Shown piece by piece: positions 25,412-34,113 of a DNA stretch of 64,000 bases; the first letter of the stretch is position 1; the number at the start of each line of letters is the position of its first letter. The translations under genes and the position numbers were made by a program. This stretch comes from Mactromeris polynyma. Taxonomy: Eukaryota > Mollusca > Bivalvia > Venerida > Mactridae. Under the pieces are notes generated by a model that worked only from the letters and a program-made list of their open reading frames with translations, had not been told where the DNA came from and ran no database searches. The stretch lies in NCBI GenBank assembly GCA_032209605.1, contig JASFXZ010000035.1:2051001-2115000 (forward strand), given 5' to 3'.

Positions 25412-25686
25412 TCGAACAAAAATGACATAATAACACAAACAGAATTTTGCAAATATTGAACAAAAATGACATAATAACACAAACAGAATTTTGCAAATAT
25501 TGAACAAAAAATGACATAATAACACAAACAGAATTTTGCAAATATTGAACAAAAAATGACATAATAACACAAACAGAATTTTGCAAATATTGAACAAAAA
25601 ATGACATAATAACACAAACAGAATTTTGCAAATATTGAACAAAAAATGACATAATAACACAAACAGAATTTTGCAAATATTGAACA
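25412..25686 (-). repeat. 45-bp minisatellite, 6 copies
   Basis: The unit includes AATATTGAACAAAAAATGAC and ATAATAACACAAACAG. It lies in the 3' extension of the LINE, between the internal A-run and the terminal poly(A). ORFs across it are artefacts of the repeat. Confidence 0.9.
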
Positions 25687-26355
25687 TGCAATATCTCTGA
25701 GTAAGAAATGCACATAAACATTATTGATGTAAATACAAACAAAGGGGATAATCATCTTTTTCTTTGGAAAATTGTCATAATGAGCCTTTTATAAAAATAC
25801 AATGCACATAAAATGAAAAGACAATTCAACATTAGAAAATTGTTCTCTTCATTTTCTGCCAAGGCACCTATGTCTCAGTATTACAGATGGTGTTAAATTG
25901 TAAAGAAAGCAGTCAAATTATTATAACTGTTGTATGCCTTTTTTTTTTTTTTTTTTTTATTGAATAATTCTTTTCTTCTTTTTTTTTTTAAACATACATA
26001 CATAACATATAAGAGCTTATCATATACATGTTTATATAAATGCATAATAAACGTGGCAGTTGTTTAAATATATACTACATTGTAGGTATTTCTATATCTA
26101 TTATATTGCTAGTTCATATATTCACAGTAAAAAAAAAAAGATGAAATGTGACAATATGACAAAAAAGGTTTGTATGTGGAAAAAAATATAGAAACCAGAC
26201 ACACCTTTGATATAATCTAGTCTAGTATACTATTACAGTACGAAATAACGAAAAGAGACTAGATCATTTCGATGTGTGGTTAAGACAGTGTTGTTGAAAA
26301 ATCAATGAGAAATGCTTACAGTATAAGCATTGATAACGTTATATTTAGTTCTTGA

Positions 26356-29300
26356 TTAGATTAAAGGCAGGTGTTTGTTAAAGATGGTTAAAAAACGATC
26401 ATTGACCTTTCGCTGTTTAAGGTACATAGCCAGTGTTTTATATTCGTAAGTAAATATATTGTATAGGTTGCTGGTTTTAGTCCAATTGTCGCTTTCAAAG
26501 TATGCTTTGCTAATGCAAAATCCTATTAATGATAGTATTTGGTTCATATAATGGTATTCGCAATTACTTATCTTATATCCATTAACTATATGTTTTAGTT
26601 TCCGGACATTTTTATTTATCCCACATATATTGAATACAGTTTGAACATCAGTCCATAATTTATTCGTTTGTGGACAATCGATGAAAAGATGATTATATGT
26701 TTCGGTAACATTGCATATGTGGCAGTTTTTCGTTTCGGATATTTTCCATTTGAATCTTAGTTCATTTGTTGTAATTATATTCTGAATAATTCTGTATTTG
26801 AATTGTTTTATTCTGTTATCTGGGATTGAATGTATAAAGGAGTATAGTGCAGACCAATCAATGTGTAAGTTAAGTACAGCTTCCCAGTGACCATGCATGT
26901 ACGGTTTGGTGAATTTTGACGATATAAGATACTTATAAATGTAGTTGCTGTTAATATTTTCAAGTCTTAGTTTATTGATTTTTATCTCAAGAGGAGTATT
27001 AACTAATGTTTGTTTTGACTCTGTGGATTTTAAAGTATGCTTCCATGATTTAGGGATTGATTTTAGTAATATGCTGTATTCAGAAATCCAGTTGTGTGTG
27101 CTAATAAGTTTGTTACGAATTGTTTGTGAACTTAGATCACCGTGTTTGTCTAGCAGGTCATTAATAAAGAGTATCTTAGAGTTTATCCAGTTTGGGAATA
27201 TTAAACATTTACCGTTGTACTTGATATTTTTGTTTCCCCATATTACTTCTTTGCGTATTTCGCGGAAGTTTTTAATTTCTGCACAATTTGTGCTTTTTAA
27301 CTGTAACCATATGTTTACAATGTCTTCATAGAATGTTGGTATTTTTAGATCTAATAGTTTTTTATTGTTTAGATTCATGTAAAATAACAGGAATTTTTTA
27401 CCGTATTGTTTAAAGTATAAATTGGGTATCATTTTCCACTTAGCCGTATTGTTATTATCACACATAGCTTGTACCCATTTTATTTTTAACGACTTTATAT
27501 ATGACTCAATATCTAGCATTTCTAGTCCGCCTAATCGTTTATCGCCGATCAATGTCTTTCTTTTAATTTTGTCTCTTTTACCGTTCCATAGAAAGTTGTA
27601 GAACATGGTCTCAATTTGTTTTATTACCTTATTTGGAACTAACAAGGAGTGAAAAAGGTAGGTAAATTTTGGTAGTAGAAGTGATTTTATGACTTCAATT
27701 TTTCCGAAGTACGTAAGATTTCTTTTTTTCCAGTTATGAATTGCTGTCGTACAAGATTCAATTTTATTATTCCAGTTTAGTTTGTTACATTCAGTTTGGT
27801 TTGTTCCAAAGAAAACTCCTAATGCCTTTATTGGTTTATTTAGCCATTGTATGCCACCAGGGGAACGTTGACAGTTTTTAAGAGATCCTATCCAGATACC
27901 ATCTGTTTTGGTTTTGTTTAATTGTAATCCTGATAAGTTTCCGAAGTTTTCAATCATGTTCAAAACACAATTAACTTCTTGTTCTGATTGAACAAATAAT
28001 GTCGTGTCGTCAGCTAACTGAGAAAGTTTTATACTGCATGAATTAGTTATTTGAATACCTTTAATGTCATCCGAATTTCGTATGTTAATTGCCATTGTTT
28101 CAACAATTATTATGAAAATTAATGCGGATATTGGACATCCTTGACGTATTCCACGGTGTGGATTAAAGCATTGCGATCTCCAGCCGTTATTAAAAATACA
28201 TGTTTTAATATTTGAATACATTGTTTTTATCCATTTTATGAACATATCATTAAAGCCAAAATGTTTCAGTGTGCTGAACATGAAGTTCCATTCAACGGTA
28301 TCAAATGCTTTTCTAAAGTCTAAAAATAGGATTGCACCTTCAATTTGCATTTTTTCCGCGTAATCTATGATGTCTTGTATTTGCCGAATGTTATTTCCAA
28401 TAAATCTATTTTTAATATAGCCTTGTTGGTCAGTATTAACTATTTTGTGGATTACTTTTTGTATTCTGTTGGATAGAACTTTTGCTGCAATTTTGTAATC
28501 AGTATTTAATAAAGTTATTGGTCTCCAGTTTTCTAAACTGCATGGATCTCCTTTTTTATAAGATAGAGATAACACACCTATTTTTTGAGATGCGGATAAT
28601 TCATTTTTTATGTAGCCTTCGTTCAAGGAGTCGGTAACAAGTTTTCCTATACTATTCCAGAAGTATTTATAGAATTCGCAGGTAAGCCCGTCAAGTCCTG
28701 GACTTTTATTATTAAGCATGGTGTGAACCGCATTTTCACATTCTTTCATATCTAAGAGACCTTCACAAATATTAGCATCGCTGTCATTTAAAACATAATC
28801 TGGTTTTGTATTATTTAAATATTGCTCAATTTCTGTTATGTTTTTATTTTTAGAGGAATATAGCTTTTTATAGAAAGTGACCTCTTCATGCAATATTGCA
28901 GATGTATTTGTAATGATACAATCGTTAACTTTTAATGCATTAAGCGTTTTTCTTGATTGTCTTGAGTTTTCAAGATTTAGAAAATATTTGGTATTTTTTT
29001 CTGAGTAGTTCAGTTGGAAGACTTTAGATCTTATTTGAGCCCCTTTTGCTTTTTCATTGTAATATATTTGTAATTCTATTTCAATTTTCCTTATGTTTGC
29101 TCTTATGTCGTTTGTTTTTGGTTCTTGTTCGTATAATACTGAGAGATGTTTTTCTAGGTTTAAGACTCTATCTTTTTTATACTTCGATTTTTTCTTCGCG
29201 AATGCTATAGTATGGTTTTGGATGTCTAACTTACAGAGTTCCCATAAAGTTTGCTGCGATAATTGTTGTCTTGTTTTGTTATAGCTGTCTATTACTTTAG

Positions 29301-30102
29301 TAATGTATTCAACATATTCAGGGTCATCTAACAAACTGTTGTTAAATTTCCAGTAACCTGGACCACGCTTTGAAGGAATATTTACTTTTAATGATATTGC
29401 TTGATGGTCGGTAAATGTTATTTTAGCGGGTCTTATATCAGAACTCAATATAATCGGCACTAAGTTTTCATCGATTAACCATAAATCAATTCTACTTTTT
29501 TCATATCCATTGATTCTTCGCCATGTGAATTGTTGTTTATTAGTGTTTAGTATTCGCCATATATCGCATAATTTGAGTCGTTTTATTAGATTACTTAATG
29601 ACTTGCTTGATTGAATTTGTACATTTTTAGAAATTCTATCTTCTTCAGTGAGGGTTTCATTGATATCACCTCCGATAATTACTGAGCCTTGAGAGTGTTC
29701 ATTAATTAAATTATGAATTGTTTCAAAGAACGTACTTCTCTTATTTCTATCATTGTATGCGTATAAGTTGACTAAAGTGTATATGTTATCTTCTATTGAA
29801 ATATTCACGAAAACGTATCTACCGTCTATACATGTTTTCAAGTCTATAGGATCATACTGTAACCTTTTGTTAATAAGAATAGTGCATCCAGCACTAGAGG
29901 ATGTACCGAAAGAATTATAAGATTCCCATTCATTAAATTCAATGTTTAGACGGTTTGTGATTTCAACTGTATAATGTGTTTCTTGCAGGAATAGAATGTC
30001 TACTTTCTGCTGACTCATATACTGTTTTAGCCTATTCCGTTTATTTATATTTCTTAATCCTTGTGCGTTAAGTGAAAGAAAGTGTATTTTAGTAGCTGTC
30101 AT
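26356..30102 (-). CDS. LINE ORF2: APE endonuclease and reverse transcriptase
   Basis: 1248 residues, uninterrupted. This enzyme nicks target DNA and primes reverse transcription from the nick. Residues about 1-240 are the APE-type endonuclease: SLNAQGL (Asn), LFLQETHY (Glu), GGDINET (Asp), SRIDLWLI and TDHQAI (His). The reverse transcriptase follows at about 490-770: WRPITLLNTDYKI, QQGYIKNRF, ILFLDFRKAFDTVEW, GIRQGCPIS and the catalytic LADDT. Near the C-terminus CHICNVTETYNHLFIDC is the usual Cys/His motif of L1/Tx1-type LINEs. Length and motif order match an intact L1/Tx1-clade ORF2. The start ATG gives MTATKIHFLSLNAQGL, the normal beginning of the endonuclease. All catalytic residues are present, so this insertion looks young. 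Confidence 0.96.
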   Translation of the reverse strand: MTATKIHFLSLNAQGLRNINKRNRLKQYMSQQKVDILFLQETHYTVEITNRLNIEFNEWESYNSFGTSSSAGCTILINKRLQYDPIDLKTCIDGRYVFVNISIEDNIYTLVNLYAYNDRNKRSTFFETIHNLINEHSQGSVIIGGDINETLTEEDRISKNVQIQSSKSLSNLIKRLKLCDIWRILNTNKQQFTWRRINGYEKSRIDLWLIDENLVPIILSSDIRPAKITFTDHQAISLKVNIPSKRGPGYWKFNNSLLDDPEYVEYITKVIDSYNKTRQQLSQQTLWELCKLDIQNHTIAFAKKKSKYKKDRVLNLEKHLSVLYEQEPKTNDIRANIRKIEIELQIYYNEKAKGAQIRSKVFQLNYSEKNTKYFLNLENSRQSRKTLNALKVNDCIITNTSAILHEEVTFYKKLYSSKNKNITEIEQYLNNTKPDYVLNDSDANICEGLLDMKECENAVHTMLNNKSPGLDGLTCEFYKYFWNSIGKLVTDSLNEGYIKNELSASQKIGVLSLSYKKGDPCSLENWRPITLLNTDYKIAAKVLSNRIQKVIHKIVNTDQQGYIKNRFIGNNIRQIQDIIDYAEKMQIEGAILFLDFRKAFDTVEWNFMFSTLKHFGFNDMFIKWIKTMYSNIKTCIFNNGWRSQCFNPHRGIRQGCPISALIFIIIVETMAINIRNSDDIKGIQITNSCSIKLSQLADDTTLFVQSEQEVNCVLNMIENFGNLSGLQLNKTKTDGIWIGSLKNCQRSPGGIQWLNKPIKALGVFFGTNQTECNKLNWNNKIESCTTAIHNWKKRNLTYFGKIEVIKSLLLPKFTYLFHSLLVPNKVIKQIETMFYNFLWNGKRDKIKRKTLIGDKRLGGLEMLDIESYIKSLKIKWVQAMCDNNNTAKWKMIPNLYFKQYGKKFLLFYMNLNNKKLLDLKIPTFYEDIVNIWLQLKSTNCAEIKNFREIRKEVIWGNKNIKYNGKCLIFPNWINSKILFINDLLDKHGDLSSQTIRNKLISTHNWISEYSILLKSIPKSWKHTLKSTESKQTLVNTPLEIKINKLRLENINSNYIYKYLISSKFTKPYMHGHWEAVLNLHIDWSALYSFIHSIPDNRIKQFKYRIIQNIITTNELRFKWKISETKNCHICNVTETYNHLFIDCPQTNKLWTDVQTVFNICGINKNVRKLKHIVNGYKISNCEYHYMNQILSLIGFCISKAYFESDNWTKTSNLYNIFTYEYKTLAMYLKQRKVNDRFLTIFNKHLPLI

Positions 30103-31250
30103 CTGTGTATCGAGGTATGAAAACAGTCACATTAAGTTTGTTATAAACAGATAATACAAGTTGTATAACATGTATGCGTAGCTTTACATGTATGAAAAAA
30201 CGTCACATGCTATCTACACATACTATACGACCAGTATACACAGTCTATGTATACTAGTTCAGATAACAGTATTTGTATATTACAACAGTGGTCCAAATCC
30301 ATAAGAAAAACAATTTGCCAACAGGTACAAACTAAGATTTGTAAAAGTAAATCAGTGTGTTGATCGTGAAAAATTTTAACATTGTACATGCTTGGGTACA
30401 TTACATCACATAACATTCTTCCACCCAGTATTCTTTGACAGTAAAATATATATCTTTTGACATTTGTATGTTGACATACACTATTATAGATACGTCTATA
30501 AACATTACGAATAAATTCTCGTATATGTGAATATTACAGCAGTGGTACAAAGCCGTAAGAAAAACAATTTGCCGACAGACGAGTACATGTGTACTATGTT
30601 TTGTTTAGACAAACCAGTCTGTTGATCGTAATGAATGATAACATTATATATGATTGGATACATTACATCACTGAGTCTTTTAAAAAAATAAAATAGAACG
30701 GTTGTATGAAGAAATGTACACTCGTATAACATTGTTCTACACAAAAATTTGTAACGGTAATATATAAATATATATATTATAGTTTAAATAAGAGTTATAC
30801 TATATTTTATGTTGACACACACTATTGTAGATACGTCAATATACGTACATTACGTATATAGACAGCATTGTATGAAAATTAATTGTCCTTATGAAAAAGA
30901 GCGGTCGTAGGAACACGTAAAATTAAACATTTTCTAAACAAAACATACTGTGACAGTTTGGTGGTAATGATTTCATTATACATGTTTAGAATAATAATTA
31001 TCTTATGAAAACTATACATGTTTAGACTAATAATTATCTTATGAAAATAAGTAAAGTTACAACATCTTCTAAAAGGATAATTAGACATGACATAACATTA
31101 CTACATTTGTATATATGACTATGCTAAATATCGGTGCATAGCTTGATGCTATCATCATATTTGCATGTGTTTGAATTCGATTTGTCTGAATCAGTGTCCA
31201 TTGAACGGGTATAGTTGTCGGTGATTTTGATCGATTGTTTTTAGTCAAGA

Positions 31251-32243
31251 TCATAGTTTAGTATTATGATTCGAGTTACGAGATTTCTTTGTAGGTTCTT
31301 GTTGTTTGTCTAGTGGAGTCGGTGGTGAGCGAACAACTGATCGACTTCTCTGTTTTGATGGGGTATTGGCTGTTACACTTTTCATGAATTTGTCCAAGTT
31401 TGATTGTTTTCTCTTTTGTGATCTAGCACGAAGTTCTCTACGTGGTGTTGATTCGTCAGTTGTTTTGTTTGATGTGTGTTTTCCATCGTCCGTTTGTTGA
31501 GTTGAACCGTCTGTGTAATTATCCATTTCTTTTGTAGTATCTGAATTGATTTGGTTGTTTTGATCGATTACTTCTGTATACGTTTCGTTGAAGTCTTCAG
31601 ATATGGGACAATCGCCTTGTTTATGACCAATTTCATTACACTTAAGGCATTTCCAGTCATTAATACATTCATCAGTGCGATGACCCTCTTGTAAGCATTT
31701 CTTACATTTAGCCGTTTTTGTAATTTGTCCTTTGTGAATCACTTTGGCTTTGAATTGTCCAAATTCCATGAATCTAGGTAGAGGGTTAACAAATGTAAGT
31801 TGTTTCACTGTGATTAAACGATCACCAGTATTACAGTTGGTCAGTTTACCATCAATTCTTAGTTTTTCTCGTTTGAGATCGATTATGTCGATGCCTTTGA
31901 TGATCAAAGTTCTTTTGATAATATTGTCGTCTACGGACAGGGGAATGTTTTGTACTCTTATACGCACAGTTTGTTCTCCATCCGGTCGATGAGGATTTGT
32001 GATGAGGACTGGAACATGGCATGCTCGAAGATAAATACCTTCAGTAACTAATTGTGCCTTGTCGTCTAAGTTGTCTAGATAGATCCTCCACATTCCGTTT
32101 ACGCGTTGTAAACCAGTAATATGTGACACGTCGATTACATGTCCAATTGATTTATAAAGTTCCTCGTGTTTAATCCATTCTTTGTAGTTAATTTTCCTTT
32201 CGCCGAAAACACTGCGTTCTCGAATAAACACTATAGGCGCTCT
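31251..32243 (-). CDS. LINE ORF1: gag-like RNA-binding protein with two zinc knuckles
   Basis: About 330 residues. ORF1 proteins of Tx1-type LINEs coat the element RNA. The middle carries two CX2CX4HX4C zinc knuckles, CKKCLQEGHRTDEC and CLKCNEIGHKQGDC, preceded by an RRM-like region (about residues 60-150, with VRIRVQNIPLSVDD). A basic, Ser/Thr-rich tail follows (RRELRARSQKRKQS). There is no ATG near the start: the open frame begins at the 5' junction of the insertion, and the first in-frame Met is about 45 residues in. Because the target duplication sits at 32246-32259, only a few N-terminal codons appear to be lost. The knuckle region is intact. Confidence 0.9.
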   Translation of the reverse strand, partial: RAPIVFIRERSVFGERKINYKEWIKHEELYKSIGHVIDVSHITGLQRVNGMWRIYLDNLDDKAQLVTEGIYLRACHVPVLITNPHRPDGEQTVRIRVQNIPLSVDDNIIKRTLIIKGIDIIDLKREKLRIDGKLTNCNTGDRLITVKQLTFVNPLPRFMEFGQFKAKVIHKGQITKTAKCKKCLQEGHRTDECINDWKCLKCNEIGHKQGDCPISEDFNETYTEVIDQNNQINSDTTKEMDNYTDGSTQQTDDGKHTSNKTTDESTPRRELRARSQKRKQSNLDKFMKSVTANTPSKQRSRSVVRSPPTPLDKQQEPTKKSRNSNHNTKL

Positions 32244-32245
32244 AA

Positions 32246-32259
32246 TGGTGGCATTAACT
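32246..32259. repeat. Target-site duplication of the LINE, right copy
   Basis: Identical to 25014-25027. Joining the two outer flanks restores the intron of the sushi gene as it was before insertion. Confidence 0.88.
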
Positions 32260-32669
32260 AATTATTATTTATCATATTTTAATAGAAAATCAGACCTTTA
32301 AACAACGTTTGCCATTGTTTGTATACACTAAACAAAGTGCCATTCGGAACAGTATAGTTATTATTGTGTTCAAATTCAAAACGGCACATTTACCCAATTG
32401 TTCTTAACACACACAGCTCACCAGCAAACATAGACTGATGTATAACACCGGAATGTCATTGATTTAGTTAATTTAGTTTTAGTTTATTGACACTGCCCGA
32501 ATATTTGATGCAAATTATTTACTTGTTTTTTATGGCGTTTTCTTGAATTTTGAACCATGTACTTGTGCCTTAATTACATGTTTATAATTGTTGTGGGATT
32601 AACTCCATTTTTTTTGTTATAAATGGCAGTCAGTTGACCAAACCCCATTTTCCTTGTATTGATTAACAG

Positions 32670-32790
32670 CCAGCACTTACTTGTCACTCCTCAAGCAACT
32701 GACCACACCCCCAACACGAATCAGACGGAGTACAAATGGCCGAAGTCAAATGTCATGGAAGGACATGACCCGACTTATTTTAAAGATTGA
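32670..32790 (+). CDS. Second, alternative cytoplasmic-tail exon of the sushi-membrane gene
   Basis: A clean acceptor (GATTAACAG) is followed by 39 residues (QHLLVTPQATDHTPNTNQTE and onward, ending GHDPTYFKD) and TGA at 32788. It enters in phase 2, exactly as needed after the membrane exon at 23651 (GG|C). It shares CGAATCAGACGGA and the peptide pattern NQT(D/E) with the first tail exon at 24166, so the two look like duplicated last exons encoding different tails. The LINE inserted between them. It could instead be the last exon of an unrelated gene. Transcript evidence is lacking. Confidence 0.5.
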
Positions 32791-33357
32791 AATACTCCGC
32801 TTGGTACTTTTACATGTATTTTATACTATACACAGAACATTTAAAAACGCACATTTTAATACCTGATTTTTTTTATTTATTTTATTGCGTTTTGGACCTT
32901 ATTTTATATGAAAATATCCAATGAATTATGTCGTATATGTTGCACAAACGCGAAATATTACAATGTACAGTTCTTTTCTAGTATCTATATGCAAGTAAAC
33001 AAAAAAACTTGAGAAAATCTGTTTTGTGCGTTTTGTAATGTACTTAGTATATATTCGTTTTTAAGGATGTATGTCACCATTTTACTCATCATTCGTATGA
33101 ATTGTAATCATTATTTATACAGACAAGTGTATTAAGTATGTATAGTCGTATGTACATTGTATTTATCGTTCATTTATAAATGATGTATTCTATTTCCTAT
33201 AAATGTTGTCATTGACAGATTCACTTCGTATGTAATTTTTTTTTAATGATTTCTCGTTTGTTTTACGTCCCATGAAGTTGATAAATTTTGTGTGCAAAAT
33301 GGCAAATGTGCTCTCCATGATAGAAGATGAATTCTATTAAAGCGTATGTATTCTTCC

Positions 33358-33538
33358 AGGGATTCCTCTAGGTGCTGAATTTCAAGGGTCATTTTGACTG
33401 GATTTTTTCCATTTAACAGTCAAATACCTGTAATATAGAGAAAAAATTGGCCCTTCATCCAGAATCCTGAGGGTCAAAATGTGCCTTTTTGGAAATTCAG
33501 GGGTCAAAGGGTCAACTCCAGGGTCAAATGGAACCCCT
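33358..33538. mobile_element. MITE with AGGGGTTCCA-type ends, copy 1
   Basis: AGGGATTCCTCTAGGTGCTG at the left and GGGTCAAATGGAACCCCT at the right form short inverted termini. It is homologous, in inverse orientation, to 58689-58855. Confidence 0.7.
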
Positions 33539-33540
33539 GT

Positions 33541-33835
33541 TCTTCCCCGGACGGTTCATCAGTGGAACAGTCTCATATCCCCTGTCTCATCACCCTAGAG
33601 AACAGTTCAATGTCACAATAAGCAACATTGAACATACCATCTTACCATCTTACCACGACTTCATTCCCACCTGTTTTTAACTGCTCATAGCACTAACATG
33701 TTTATACCATTCATGCTTTTAAATTATTGACAATACTTTTACTTCTTTTAACTTTTCTTAGCGGCTTGGCAAACACCATTGTTCAAGTCCTCGCAAGAGG
33801 TCTAACAACAAAGAAATAAATATAAGATAGTGATA
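33541..33835 (+). pseudogene. 3' remnant of a second LINE family
   Basis: A frame here reads FFPRTVHQWNSL, a motif typical of the very C-terminus of jockey/CR1-type reverse-transcriptase proteins, then runs into stops. AATAAA follows at about 33816. It is a short, decayed fragment. Confidence 0.45.
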
Positions 33836-33898
33836 CTTTGTTCAAAGCTGTCGTTTAAAATTGATGACTTGTTATTACATGTATTTCGTATTTTATTG

Positions 33899-34113
33899 TT
33901 AAACTTCCTTTGTACAAATAAATTGATAAGCCTGAGAGCAGCTCACAGCTTTTATATTGAAATTGTTGCTGCCATCAAATGCTAAACATCGTCCTGAGGT
34001 CAAACTTGATAGCCCACTCCATCCACCCGGAACTATGTGTTCGCCAGTTGGCCAATAAAATTCACCGTTGGCATTGACGTCATAGCCTCCAGTATATATT
34101 AAACTGTTAGCAT
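33899..34113 (-). CDS. Exon 16: second half of the C-type lectin-like domain and stop
   Basis: Encodes YTGGYDVNANGEFYWPTGE, the usual GG.D....F.W..G motif of C-type lectin folds, then GRCLAFDG, AVSCSQAYQFICTKEV and TAA (33899-33901). The EPN/QPD and WND calcium- and sugar-binding motifs are absent, so classical carbohydrate binding is doubtful. Acceptor CTTGCAG; enters in phase 1. Confidence 0.9.

Larger units (their letters stand above)
25028..32245 (-). mobile_element. Tx1/L1-like LINE, 7.2 kb, slightly 5'-truncated
   Basis: A non-LTR retrotransposon in minus orientation, bounded by a 14-bp target duplication and ending in poly(A). It carries a gag-like ORF1 and an APE-endonuclease/reverse transcriptase ORF2, both uninterrupted. 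The 5' boundary falls just inside ORF1, so the 5' UTR, promoter and initiation codon are missing; this copy is unlikely to move by itself. A 1.1-kb spacer separates the ORFs and holds a diverged tandem duplication of about 254 bp (30.25-30.5 against 30.5-30.75 kb). A 19-base internal A-run lies at about 25939-25957 (minus). Beyond it a further 0.9 kb ends in AATAAA (25061-25066) and the terminal poly(A). Confidence 0.92.

Noticed and set aside
25329..25755. Three overlapping ORFs of about 100-137 codons
   Set aside because: All are frames of the 45-bp minisatellite in the LINE 3' segment.
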